From positions 1-64,000 of the forward strand of contig JABVXU010000182.1 of NCBI GenBank assembly GCA_013365365.1: a stretch of 64,000 nucleotides of DNA, written 5' to 3'. The notes beneath the pieces are model-generated. The model searched no databases and had not been told where the DNA came from. It saw only the letters and a program-made list of their open reading frames with translations. Below, one piece after another: positions 1-13,223 of this stretch. A program made the position numbers and the translations under genes. Numbering within the stretch: position 1 is the stretch's first letter; each line of letters starts with the position of its first letter. This DNA comes from Cruorifilaria tuberocauda. Its lineage: Eukaryota > Nematoda > Chromadorea > Rhabditida > Onchocercidae.

Positions 1-24
1 GTGTGTGTGTGTGTGTGTGTGTGT
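1..24. repeat. (GT)n microsatellite at the window edge
   Basis: The window opens with 12 perfect GT units and probably continues outside it. No gene is attached to it here. Confidence 0.95.
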
Positions 25-3000
25 ACTCTATGAAAAAGAAAAAAGGATGCACGTAATGTGCACATAAGAAAAAAAGAAGAGGAGATAGGAAAAGGAGAAA
101 TAAATTTTTCAATCAAAATTTCGCTGTATCGGAGGGGATTATATCAGCGGCGTGTGATAACTTATAGATAGCTATCATAAGAGATTAACTGGCAGAGAGT
201 AAGACTGAATTTACCTGGTGATAAGAAAAGGTGAAGTGAGTAGATGGAAGTATTAAAGATTTCTCGATCAGCTAAGAAGAGACGAGTGATAAAATGGATA
301 AAACCTGATCATTTCGTATGGATGTATGAGATTTATCTTTTGAAAACATAGGTGCTGCTGATGATAAAGTTCATGTGCTTGGTGCTTGTTGACCATTTTA
401 ATTTGCTCAATGTTTATATTTATTACTGTAATCTTTCTTAAGACTAAACTCTGTGAATACGATTTGTTGAAGACAGTTAAATCATTAAATCATGCTAGAA
501 ATGAAGAGAAGCAGAAGTCCTCCGATTTATCATACTTCCATTTTTAAATATTAATTTTTTCTTTTATTTTTCGTCATATTAATCAGATCAGACTTATATA
601 GAATCCATTTCACTCACACAGTAACAAGATATTAAAAGTAAGCCAGAGAGACTGGACAGTATGACAAAAAGTTGTAAGGATTGAAAAGTATGCAGAAGAT
701 AAGAAAAAGTAAGGACATGATATCTTTTCATTCACTTGAATAGCACTTGCTATCAGTAAGAATGATAAAGGTGATAAGGCGGGGGAGATCTAGGAGAATG
801 GAGAAGGAAGGCGGGTTAGCGGTAAGCATGGAGGGCGGGGGAGAGGAGAGTAATGTTGGAGATGATTGGATTGTCTGATACCTATCTTCTCTCCCTCTGT
901 CTCTTTCTTCCTTTCCCTCTTTTTATTACCCTTACAATTAATGACGGGTAAAACGGTTTCTTTCCCTTTTCATCGTCCTCTCTTTGTCCACATACGCCCC
1001 CCGACCTCCACTTATTGAGGTATCGGCACGTCGACGCTGGAATATAGACTAATACTAGAAGACTGAATTCAATCTGATCATATCATCTGGTCGTGAGAGA
1101 AAGAAGTTAAAGTTCAAAATGTCAGAGAAATTTCGGGAAAGTAGCCCTAATCTGCTTATTTCAGCTTATTTCTCACTTATGGAAATTCCCGAAATTATTG
1201 ATTGGCTAGAATTTAGAATGAAATGGAAGGAAATTCCTTCGGAGCAAAAAAACGAAAAAGGAACGGAGGAGAGGAAGAGTTCGTTCTCGTAACACAAAAA
1301 TGGACAAACAAATGCATCCATTCTTTTCCATTCGAAACCGAACAGGTAAAAGTTTCCGTTTCTGACGAAACTCTTATTTCACTTGAGACTGTTATGACGA
1401 GAAGAACAAGGAGAAATCGCAGAGCGAAGACAAATTGTAATTCATATCAGTAATAGACAGCCAGAATAAAAATGACAGCTTGTTTATTAATTAGTTTTTT
1501 ATCTCATTATTTGTTAATCAGTTAATAAATAATTAATTTATTACTAATTGTTTGAGAAAAGAAAGGAAATTTGAAGAGGATATTCTCTAATATTTCCTTG
1601 GTAATTTAATTTTTTGCGAAAAATCAGATTAAATGAAGATCCTAATGGGATAGGGATACTAACTTATCCTATATCAACGGATTAGAAAAGTCACGCTTTC
1701 AAATTTCATAATTATCTCGCCTTTTAAAAATCGCATCTATTATGATTTTGGATTTCATTTTGATAAGTTACAAAGAATCATAATACGAAGGAAGGAAAAG
1801 GTGTTAATTAGATTTTCAATAATGCACAAATAATATTAAGACATTCTATTAGCAAAAATTGAAGAGATGAACTTTGATTTCCGCGTATTTCAAGAGCATT
1901 TTATGCTCAATTTCGATGAATCCGTAATAATAGAGATATAAGATTGTAATCCTTAATTATTTGAATGTAATAAGAAAACGAATGTTGAATTTATGATAGT
2001 CCAACTTTTAAAGGTTGAAATAATGAAAGGGTGGTTGAAAGTGTGGTGTTGGCGTTGTTGTCATGTTATCAAGGCCGATTGGATAAGTGACCCCTACGAC
2101 GAAGAGCCAAATGTCACCTCGGAAATTTCTGTCACCTCTTCGAGCAATGCTGTCGTGAATGATTTCTCCCTCACCTTCCTTTTTTCTCTCTTCTTTTCTC
2201 GAATTCAAATCCGATTGGCACAATCATTCGGCCAATAAATTGCATAAAATTCTGCGAGAAATGAATGCCAACATGTGAAACTTTGACTGATTACTTCTGC
2301 TACTAAATTATTGGTATCAGTGATGGAGATGATAATGATAAAGACAATTTGTAACATCGGTAAGTTGAAGATTGGTTAGGAGTGAAAGTTCATCCCATCT
2401 AATTTACAGAATGACAGTGACTTCAGTTCATTTTGATGATCGCTTATGTTTTTCCATAATTTTAAGATCTGGATAACACTTTATCATATAACGAGCTAAT
2501 ACTGCTACAGCAACAAAAGAAGCATCAAATGAAGTGAGAATCAGTCAGTAAAAGAATCATGAAAATAGACGAAAAGAGATAGTGACATTACCAATGTTAT
2601 TGTGATTATTAATATTACGGAATAAATTGAAAATTTCTTGAAGTTTCCTTGCAGCACTTTTTATCACAAATTTCTGTTCATTCTGTTGAAAAACACGGAA
2701 AAAGGTGCTGGTGGAATGACGGAATGGAAAATAGCGCAGAATTGCTGCGCTTCCTACTCCCACCAAATTAAAATTATTTGACATTTGGGTCGCCGGAAGA
2801 TCTCAATTCCAATCACCAAATTGAAACGAAATTTCTTCATGAAGAAATACAAAATAACTGGCATCATTCGTACCACTGTTGTTTATTAACAGAAATTAAA
2901 TGATGAGAAACTGATATAATTTTGCTCATAAAAGGAAGTAACAAGATTTATTTGAGAAAGATTTGATAAACAAAAACACTTCCTCAAAATAGCAATGGAT

Positions 3001-6000
3001 GTGCTTCCAAATTAGTTTTTCAGCGAAAGGTAATCATACTACGAGTTCAAGAAAAAGTAAACTTGACATAATGTTTGCTTATTTTGATATCGCTCAAATT
3101 AATTGAATCGTAATGTTTACTTTCATCGGAACTATTATTGTTCAAGCACCTTATTGCGGTCCTTTCTTATTAACACTATCTTTTCGTTTTTCTGCACCAA
3201 AGAAACCTCTGTTTGTGATGGCCAAATGTAAGCTTAATTTTCTCTAATTCTTCTGAATTCAAAACTCATTAATAGAATTGAAGAAATTCAATAGACTCGC
3301 ATATGTTCAAATTATACGATGATAAAATTCTACTTTGGTTTTTCTTCATTGAAATAAGATATTTGGTTGAAATTATTTTGAATTTGCGTTTGCCAGAATT
3401 ATTAGTGGAAAGGAAATTGCTGCAAATAATTCACCTGTGATTGCATTATGTTGAAGAAGTAAGATTTGAATCTCGATAAATGGTCTTTTTTGGAATAGTT
3501 TATATTAACAAAATAGTCTTTGAAATACATTGCAACTTCCAATTCACAACATTGAAACGATGCAAAATATAAAAAATATTTCAAAAAATTTTTTGAAATT
3601 TTAATTGCAAATTCAAATACTGAAACATTAATATTGCAATGGTTTTATTTATAGTTTAAAAATGGAATAATATCTTTATCAAAAAAATGAGCAGTGATAT
3701 AACAATTTTTTCTTTTCAAATTTCCCGAGTGAAATACACTCCTGAAATTGTTTTCTAGCAAAATTACTTGAGCTCGGTTGAAGGGTTAAGGATAACTATG
3801 GACTGTTTGGCCTTAAGGTGTTTTTTCCACAGTAATATGTTCCAAATGAATCAAACGAAATTTGGTGATTTTTTCTTTCCAAACTTTCTTCTGGAAAACA
3901 ATGGTTCTTTTTTCCTAACTGGATTGGATTGTACGCAAATGTCTCATGGAAGGAACGTCTCATGCGATTTCCTTTGTTTCTAATTCTTTCACAGAAAAAA
4001 TTATTTCGAACAAAGTAACATACAAACTCTGAGCTGCAAAGAACGTCAATCCGATACTGTTCAAATCTTTTAAATTTGCTCGGTATTACTTTTACTTTTA
4101 ATTGGATGAGATTATCCGATCAGCTTTGAGATTCCACTGCTGAAGGGATTTAATTATCAATTTTGAGAATATGATTCATTTCCTTCCCTCTCCATTTGAA
4201 CGATATTCACTCACTAATTAGTAATTAATAATTTATTTCATACTTCTTCCATTCATAGTTCAATTAATAGCCAAGAAAACCAAAACTTAAAGTATCACTT
4301 GGATTCTTATTAACTTAGTTTCTTTTATTCCATAAGGTAAAATGATGAATAATTCTTGGGAGTTGATAGGCTAACATCTCACTTCATTTCAATCGTCTGG
4401 AAATTTTCCTATCAACCATAAAGCATTTTAAACAAAGATAAAATTCACTTCATTAAAAAGTCACCATAAGTTTTAAGAATGTTCATTCCGTCCTCGAAGT
4501 ATGCTTTATATTTACTTCACGTTTTCAAGTTCCTTTTAAACAATTTGAAAATTTCGGAATTTTCTGACTTGAAAATTTTCATACCAATGTCAAAATTCAA
4601 AGTTATCAGTAATCTTATCAGGAACACCCGTCGCTCTATAATTTGTTATTCCACTTCGTTTTTGAAGGTATTCATTACCAGTTTTTGTGGGGTACCTGTC
4701 CGATGAGCCATCACAGGTGCATCCAAACATCAACGTGAGTGATTCGCATATATTTAAGAAAAACGATGTACACTTTCATAGAATTGAATTATTTTGTCCT
4801 TTTCCTTTTCAACTTTCCCAAGCTTTTTTATTGATGGTATTTAAATGAAAAATATTTCACTTTGGAACTATTAGCATATTAATTGATGTGAGTGAAACTT
4901 TGTTATTTTCTTTATGATAGACCGTTGAAACGTGAACCTCTTCATCATACACGTACGTCATTTAGCATACTTCACTCATTTCAAACTTCGCCTAGTCTTG
5001 CTTTTATTTCTTCGATATATCGATAACATATGCTAATGCAATTCAGTTGTTCCTCCCTACATCCCTTCATATCGAAACATCAGTTTTTAAAAAATATTAA
5101 GCATATAAGACGTTACAAAGCTTACCCTCATGATGACTAAATTAGTTCGTTAAATCTTTTGTCAGAAATCAAAAAGAAAAAAGACAAAGTTTTTGTTTGC
5201 TTTATGAGGCAAATCACGGAGTTTCAAGAGTGCCCAATGCTCCATCGCTTGCATCTTATGAATTCTTTTCCTGAAGCTGACATTAAAATTCCCAATATTC
5301 TGGAATGTTTATGAAACGTGCAACTTCGCCAAATCAGTTTCACTTTTGCTGTCTCTTGAAGCTGGAAATGCATTATTAAAATAAATTCAAGATAACGAAT
5401 ATGCTTTTTACAAAGTGTGAAGAGAAGGATCTCTGACGGGTTAGTGAGCATGCCTGTCGATTGCTATCCACAACACAGCTAATTATTTCCTTCATGCAAT
5501 TCGAAATAGTATGGATGGAAAAGAACAGTCATCCCTGGAAGCATTGGTGAAATTAGTAGCTTCGCTTCTCAGTGAATGTTACGAACGATTTGCGTTCCAT
5601 TCATTTTTTGCTGTCTGCGAACGATGCATTCCATACTTTCTGTATTGGAGGAAACATTTGTCTTTCTTAAATGGAAATAAATGAATGATATGAGGAAAGC
5701 TGGGAATGATAGGTCGGAGGATAGTTTGTTTCATTTGACTGAATTGAACACTGCTTTGACTTTGACGAACGATAATGTCATTTGAAAACAAAAGAGAGGA
5801 AAGTACGTTCATCAGATGTATTAAGCTATCAAGACATACGGTATGTGTTCATTCACACTTATATTAGCTAATACAAGTTGGAATAACAAAGTATGGACAG
5901 AATGACATTCCCATCTATTGAAAATCCGATTTATGAACATGAAGATCTGTGATGTTACACAAGCTGCACCTGAAATGTCTATTCACTTTCCAAATCTCAA

Positions 6001-6484
6001 ATTAATCCTTGTTCTTTTATTCCGACTGTTGTTGAAAATTCCAATAATTTCGAAAATTGCACCAAATGCGCTTTTTCATCGAAATGACTACGAAATTAAA
6101 TTCTATTATTACTTCAAGCATTAAATTAATTTATTTCAGTTTGTACTATCTTTTATTAAATCTTTTAAAAAAGCAATAATATTAATAAATTTTATCAGTA
6201 CAGATATGAATGATATGTGTTCGTCTGTGCCTTCGAGCCAATATCATTCCATTATTCGAGTTGCTTAATATGAATTACTATGAAATTTCCCTTCCATACT
6301 ATTCATTTATCACAATAAATCTAACTTTTTCTATTATTTTTTGAATTTATTAATTAATTTTAAACCTTAATTAATATTAATTTCGTATTGTATTTTAATG
6401 AAAAGATTCAAAGTTCTCAAGTAAGTTCACACAATAATTTCTCCATTTTCCTTTGTTTTATCTTCATCACTCTGTAACAGACAG

Positions 6485-6523
<39 letters not shown>

Positions 6524-6524
6524 C
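6485..6524. repeat. Compound (AC)n(AT)n microsatellite
   Basis: A run of AC units passes directly into a run of AT units. An open frame crosses it and codes only for His/Thr and Ile/Tyr repeats, which is an artefact of the repeat. Confidence 0.93.
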
Positions 6525-6628
6525 AGAAAGTATTTTTATGATTGTACTACATTGCGCCATCTCAAAAACCGATCGAAGCTGATATATCGCTGTGCAGATG
6601 TATACAGTGGTGAATGCATATTTATGGA

Positions 6629-6631
<3 letters not shown>

Positions 6632-6665
<34 letters not shown>
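6632..6665. repeat. (GA)n microsatellite
   Basis: About 17 GA units in intergenic DNA, roughly 110 bases beyond the AC/AT repeat. Confidence 0.93.
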
Positions 6666-6668
<3 letters not shown>

Positions 6669-9600
6669 AGAATTTATTGCTTCGCTTAATGAAAGTTTTT
6701 TTTCAAACGAATAAATGAAATTTAAACGGAAACGTTTTTCTTAAAAATAAAAAAAGCAGGAAAAATGAAAAGGTAACAATGATTTCGAGACATTCAAGAA
6801 CGATTCGAATGAAACGTGATATCCTCCACGTTGCGACGTTTCATTGCGTTAGCAGAGCTTTGGAAAGATTTCAGTGATCGATGGATGGTTTCATTTAATT
6901 TGGGAGAATATTGTTGAAGGAAGTAAGTAATTGATATTAAATTTAAAAAGAGAAAGTTCATTTCGATTTAAAAACCAAATTTTTGAGGGATGATTCATGC
7001 CATTTGGATAGAAGAAATTGATTATAGTTGTAATGAAACGGTGGAGAACTAACCGTGTCCGGTTTCTTATCTAAGCTTTGATAAACGTTAATAATTTCTC
7101 GTTTTTCCCCCCGTGATTTCCCCGCTTTTCCCCATGTCTTTTTCCATTCTATCAGCGATAAAGCATATGGACAGAATGACGGGAGATCGAGTAATGGAAC
7201 TTTTCCTCTTTGTTCCTTTGTCATTACTGACATTCGTTTATTCAAATCAAAAAAGCGATCAGACATGGAAGCGCAACTATGCGTTATTTATCGTTGAATA
7301 ATTCATTCGATAAGCACATTTATCTCTCTCGATATCTATTTACGGTTTCCATTTGGACAATGATAAAAACATTACAGTCTATAGATCAGGCAGATAGATC
7401 CTGAACTTTTCTGGCATCCTTTATAGACATAAACAGGTAAATCGATCCCCGAATAGTATCCTAGTGTGATTTATTGATGAGTGGATAGATGACACTTGAC
7501 TAGAAATTGAAATAAGAAAATTGATTGTTAGCTAGCGAATAAATAACATTAACAAATACATGGGAGACGAAAATGGTATAGAGAGAGTCCGGTATGTCTG
7601 GAAACAGTTTTCTCATTCACCCATTCCGGTTAGAAATATTCGTATCAATCTGTCCTGTCTTTTTAACTTTACTCTTTTGTGCGTCCATTTCTAATAATAT
7701 CCTCTGGAAGGAAATAGGCAAAAAGAAGTATAAAAGTGTATAAAATCGCTTATCAATATATCGAAATGATTTTTGAAGCCATTATGATTAAGATTACGAT
7801 TTCAGACCACATTATTCTAGCAATGATTTCTAATAATATTTCATAATTTTCATTAGGTTTATTTTTTAAAAGAAATCATTAAAAAAAGATTCAATTAAAT
7901 TTTCTAAATAAGAAAGAAAAATGCTGAATGCATTATCACTTAATTGAATTATGTTTGATAAAATTATTAATAGAGCAAAACATTTCATATCATGATACTG
8001 ATAGAAAAAATTTAACTTAAGGTATTAATTCATCTTTTAAATTTTACCTTTTATTTTCTGAAGATTCAAGTTTTAAATTTTATGTTAGATGACCAATATT
8101 ATTCCCAGCAGAAAAAACGAACTAAATAATATAGGATACTATTATGCAAATAACTATTTCATTCAAATTTTAACAAATCGTATGTAATTCGGCGTTGTGC
8201 CGAAAAGTACAATGGAAAATTCTGCAATTAATGATAAGAGTTTAAATATGAAAAGAATATGAATTTCGATTTTTAATTTATTTTTCCTATATTTTTTGCT
8301 TTTCAAGTGGCATCTTTGTCTTCGTTGCTAACAGCCATGCTAACTTAACTTTTCTTTTTTCTCTTCTCCTCTTCTTCAAAATGTATCCCTCTGGAAACTG
8401 AATCAAAGAAGTTCTCTTTTCTGAATGAATAACCTGACATTACCGATGTTTCCTTCCCTTTACCTGTCCTCCTGCTTTTTCCTTCACTTTTAAAATTGAT
8501 TAGAAATAGGTGGACGAAGATAATTGACGGTTACAAATGACAGTGGCGATCTTGCTTAATTTACATATATCCATAAATATACAAGAGAAGGGAAACCCTG
8601 ATTAGTGTAATAAAATCAGCCGGAAGAACGGGCGGATATGAGGGAGTATGAGAGACACTGCGAAACTTTAATGGTACCGTTTCAGGTAAAATGATAGCTA
8701 GTGTTAAATTTGCAAAGGAATTAGTGGAGTTAGCAATATAAGAGAAGGAGAACTGACTATTTTATTTTTGAGTTAAGTTTGAAATTAACTTGAAATATTT
8801 GCCTTTAGCTTATTATTAATAAAGTGTTCTAAAGAAATGTCAATCATATCATGTAAAGAAGGGAAATACTCATCTATAGAATAAATGAATGGAAGTTTTT
8901 CAGGTTTTGATAATAATGATCAAATGAAATTGTTCAACAGTTTGCTCATGCATAGTGAGATAATAACAAAAAAATATGAATCGATTAGTGATAAGCATTA
9001 ATCAATTCTTTTCCTTTGATTGGTAATTCAAATAGGACTAAATTCATTTGTAAATGACAAAAACTGTGATGATAGCCATCCCTTCGACAAAATATTTGAA
9101 TGTTAATATTCGATTGAACCAAGTAATGAAAGCGTATTTTTGACAACGAAATGATTTTTTAGTGCAAAAAACTGTAAACTAATATTTGTGGTCGATAGCT
9201 GGTTTTGCATTCAGTGTGCACTGAAAGAGCAAATTACAATGTACTTAATGGCTTTTCAATCTCTTCTGAATTAAGGAACTTCATAAAATTGGATGAAATA
9301 TCATCTGTGATGAGGAGAGTATTGAAAGATAAGAGCGAGGAGATAAAGATAAACATAATTCGAATCAATATTATAAAAACAATTACTAAATTTTTTATAT
9401 TCCATTTCAGTTTAAAATTAAGCAAACTTATTTGATAATGGTTATAAAGTAGTAGTAATAAATAATAAACATGAATTAATAATAAAAGTTTTCGGGAAAA
9501 AGCAAAATCCATTCATTAATAGTAATAATATTTGAGAGAATATGCTAACTGACAGCAAAGCAATCAATGATTGACAATTGTCATCCTGCCACTTGTTAAT

Positions 9601-9902
9601 CACTATTATTAGGATGATTAACTCTCATTCCCCTCTTCCCTCTTCCTGACTTCCCACCTGAAGAAGTAATGTAGTTACTTTAAATCCATCTCGCTTGCTT
9701 TTTGTCCACTTCTAAATAAAAGATTAAGCAATTCTTCAACTACTATGCAGCACAGTTTATGTGAGATACATCGAAGAAATTTCTGCAATAACCAACCAAT
9801 AAATAATTATAGCTGAACGAATTTGTAAATACCAATTGATGATTGCTTTGCACTCATAAACTTTGTTTATGCTAAGTGATATTTCCTGCAAAATAATGAC
9901 GA

Positions 9903-9912
9903 TTTCTTTCAG
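9903..9912 (+). promoter_or_regulatory. Probable spliced-leader trans-splice acceptor
   Basis: The sequence ttctttcag lies two bases before the start codon at 9915, and no upstream coding exon in phase was found. In nematodes this layout is typical of SL1 trans-splicing, so the mature mRNA would begin at 9913 with almost no 5' UTR of its own. The trans-splicing itself is inferred. Confidence 0.6.
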
Positions 9913-9914
9913 CG

Positions 9915-10873
9915 ATGCAACTGTTACGTGTTATCATTTGCACGTTTATTACGTTTTTCACTTTGTTCCACTTCACGGAAGCAGATTGGTTTGATGATTT
10001 TGTAAATGGCTTACATGAGAAAATCGTTTCGGGTGCTGATTATATCAAAGATAAAGCTGCTCCGACGGTACGTGAAACATTTGACAATGCTAAAGCCAAG
10101 TTGAAAGATCCTGAAACACATCGACATATTCAGCATTGGGTCAAGGAGGTTTGTAGTTTTTCCTATTGATTAATTAACAAATTAGACTAATTCAAGCTGT
10201 AGTATAAGGACAATTTGGTTCTTGGCTTCATTCGCATTTTAAGGTTTCAAATTCTTAAGATTGGAGGATGTTTCCGGGGAAATTAAATTCAAATAAGTGT
10301 AGCGATGAAGTGATAATCACTCAATTAGTGGATGTCATTGAATTTCTCATATTAACTTCGTTCTTATATTTCAATTAAAATTTTTGATAACTGTTCTTCG
10401 GTAGTTTGTTTCTAAACAGCCATAAAGCATGTGTTGCACTGTGGCATCTGTGAAATGAACCAGAAAACTATTTTTAATCCAAAAATAAATTTCACGAAAT
10501 TTTAATTTATGATATTGCATGTAAGTATATAAGCTTTGTTTTGTTTTCCGAAACTGAAATAAACAAAGGAATTGGAAATTTGACAGTTTCTATTAGTGGA
10601 ATATTCAGCTATTTTCCAGTAATAAAGAGCACAAAAAGGTCGTTCCGTAATTGAACAAGTTTCAATTTTTAAAGAAATGATAGAGCGAAATAGGTGCTGG
10701 TTTAATCGATTTAAGAAATCAAATTTCAGGAAGCTATTCCTGCTGTAAAAGCGAAGGTTGATGCGCTAATTAATTTCATGAAGAAAGAGGTACTGCCAGA
10801 ATTGCAAGAAATCAAGAATGCCTATGATGCTGCAAACGAAAGTGATAAAACTGATAAGGAAAAATCGAATTGA
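9915..10873 (+). CDS. Small secreted helical protein, nematode/filarial type (125 aa)
   Basis: Two exons, 9915-10148 and 10730-10873, joined at a phase-0 intron (GAG|gtttgt ... tttcag|GAA). The product has 125 residues. The start is set by a trans-splice-like acceptor at 9912 and by an N-terminal signal peptide of about 23 residues, hydrophobic up to the TEA|DW region. The mature part is strongly charged and lacks cysteine. It reads as amphipathic helices (repeats such as KDKAAPTVRETFDNAKAKLK), with a Lys/Asp/Ser tail ending DKEKSN. No enzyme motif is visible. The pattern recalls small filarial secreted or surface antigens, possibly the microfilarial surface-associated Ov-103 type, but that link is from memory. 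A polyadenylation signal lies 30 bases after the stop. It is upstream of perlecan on the same strand; I see no functional link. Confidence 0.85.
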
Positions 10874-10902
10874 CTGTCAAATATGAAATATATCTCATCG
10901 AA

Positions 10903-10908
10903 AATAAA
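10903..10908 (+). terminator. AATAAA polyadenylation signal
   Basis: A canonical AATAAA lies 30 bases after the stop codon of the 125-residue secreted-protein gene, at the spacing usual for compact nematode 3' UTRs. Confidence 0.75.
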
Positions 10909-13223
10909 AATAGACTTCCCTTTTTAATATAATATGTGCTAAAAAGCTTGTGACGATACTGATATTGGTTTAATATGATAAATCGATGTCTTAGCAGTAA
11001 ATGATTTCTCAAAAGAATGGTTATTTCCAAGTGATATTAATGATAATAGTAATTGTATTGATGTTCACAACAACGTTACCGACGTTATCACTGATGACAA
11101 CACTAATGATAAGGATTGATATTTGGACATTCTCAATGTCATAAACATACTATGATGTATATAGTACAGATATACAGTTAATTTGGTGACATGTTATAAC
11201 AATTATTGGAGAGATGTCACATAATGATGATAACGTTTAGAGTTCTGTTCGTTATCAATCTATTTCGTTCATCCTTTTCCTCCTCTTCATCTTCCTCTCC
11301 TTTCATCTCTAACTGAGAATTTGGGTAAATGAATTTTGTTAATCATCTTTAGAAGTACACGTCGGCCTATTATCACCACACATACCATCAGATAGCAATC
11401 AACCGTCTATGTTTATCACGCATGCATGATGCATGCTGCCCAATCTGCAACTATATTTAATTCTTATTACTTTTTACTTTTACTCTTCTCTACAGTTGAT
11501 GTACATGTACATGTGGATGATATCTCAAGTCACAGTAGTACTAATAACGTAACAGATCAATTGATTGTCTTACTGAATTCAAACGGAAGCAACGACGATT
11601 CAGCGATCATCAATGGGTCGAACATTTCTCTCGGTTTGTGCTAACTTTTCGTAATTTAAAATTTTCAAAGTTGTAATTTTGACAAATTTTTCATCCCATC
11701 AATAGATTCTGCTGTAAAGTTGAATCTTCTTGCTATTATAATTATTCAGTCAATCCCTGTCCACTATCATTGATTATCATTCAGTCGCATCAGTCGCTCA
11801 TAATTATAAGGAACTATTTCAATAGGTATACATATCGATTAACTGACAGGTAATTGACAGGCATTAATTGATCATTTAAATAAATTTTCAAGGCATTCGT
11901 CATTCAGCACTTTTCGAAGACTGCAATGAATTACATTTCTAAGACCGAAACTACGAGAAAACTACCTTTCATCCAGTCATCAGTCGGATAATTCGTTCTT
12001 TTTGAATGAAATGAAAACATGAAATAAAGGAGAATATTACATGCATTTTTTGAAGCTCATTTCTTCAGTCCACTAAATGCAACACTTCCCCTCGTTTTAA
12101 TTAATTAAAAATTTTCTTTGTTTACCCTCATTAAGAAGAAAAATAGAAGTGCAGAATTATAAATGAAATTTTGGCAGTACGAAAAAAGTAAAGTCTAGAG
12201 GAAGACGACAGTTAATGGTATCTGTTCACTTTGGAATGAAAGGCAGGAAGGAATGTGAGTGATAAGCAAGTAAATAAGCTTCTCACAACGTATTTTTCTC
12301 CTCTCGATCTTTCCCGTTCCTCCGTGATATGCGCATCCTTTGTCGCATACCTTTCTCGCTTATTCAAGTAATCTCGGGAATATTTTCACGTAGAATTCTC
12401 ATCAATTTCATCACTTCTCTTATCATCTTCATTTCTTATTCATACCTTTTTTACAAACTAACCATTTTTTTCTTTTTTCATTCGTTCTCTCTTCCTATTC
12501 AATTCTCTTGAGTAAACAGAAAAATATTCAAGAATGAAGAAAGACAAACTGAAGAGGTCGGAAGCATTCAGTTCGGAAAGTAGTAAGGGAAGATTCATCC
12601 CTCTTCTCTCTTTCTCAATTTGCAAATTTGCTGGCAAACAAAGTAAGTACGCTGCGTGGGTGTTTACATGTCTTGTAGACTTCTGCACCGCTCAGTTTAT
12701 ATCTCTCTCGGGTATCGGGTAGCAAGCAAGCAAAAACGAATCTCCACGAAGGTGCAGCGGGAGGAGCATCGTGAAGTACTGTCGTCAGTTTAGCTCCAGA
12801 AGCCCCGCCACATCATTATTACGATTGATGTCGGTGGAACGTATCACTATTGTATCATAACCACACCACTGCACATTGTTATCATCAGTAGCAGTCATTA
12901 TGAGTTATTACAATTATTATTATTATAATAATGGATGGGAGGGAGTATGCTGAGATAAGGGATAATTTAGCCCAGTCGTTGCAATCTGTTTCCTCGCCTT
13001 CTTTCCGTGATGTGTTGTTACTTTACGAATTGAATGCAAATCGTTAAGCGTTCTCGCAGCGAGCAAATTCGGCATCGTCTTCCGTCATTTGCTAGTTTAC
13101 TTAATGAAAGAAGCTGAAAACCCTTTTAGAATTTTTAAGATTATTGAAATTTAATTTCTGTCGGAAATTTAGCTTCCACCAAGGATTGATTAATTCATTT
13201 ATATATTTCAATCCTTCGAAACA
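10909..13223. other. Intergenic region and likely distal perlecan promoter
   Basis: It contains no firm gene. One candidate exon (11496-11634) is listed separately. The part at roughly 12700-13100 is noticeably richer in G+C than its surroundings and lies just upstream of the distal perlecan start at 13224, so it may hold promoter or 5' UTR sequence. No TATA box or trans-splice acceptor stands out directly before 13224. Confidence 0.45.
11496..11634 (+). other. Candidate orphan exon
   Basis: A very good pyrimidine-rich acceptor (tactcttctctacag) is followed by an open frame rich in Val, His, Asp, Asn and Ser. The frame ends at a possible donor (CTCTCG|gtttgt), and both ends are in phase 1. 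It contains several N-glycosylation sequons, for example in NNVTDQ and NGSNIS. The same frame upstream of the acceptor reads like a hydrophobic leader beginning at 11426. I cannot assign it to a gene. It could be an early perlecan exon, a small secreted ORF, or chance. Confidence 0.2.

Larger units (their letters stand above)
25..9912. other. Intergenic stretch with no supported gene
   Basis: I read both strands and found only short open frames of biased composition (Lys/Asn/Phe/Ile rich) without splice context, domain signatures or signal peptides. There are two simple-repeat tracts (listed separately) and a G-rich patch at 781-852. The last few hundred bases are the likely promoter region of the small secreted-protein gene that starts at 9915. 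A gene with very short exons could be missed. Confidence 0.6.

Noticed and set aside
1223..1453. Basic open frame of 76 codons beginning with KKRKR-like sequence
   Set aside because: No domain, no splice or trans-splice context, and composition like the surrounding AT-rich DNA.
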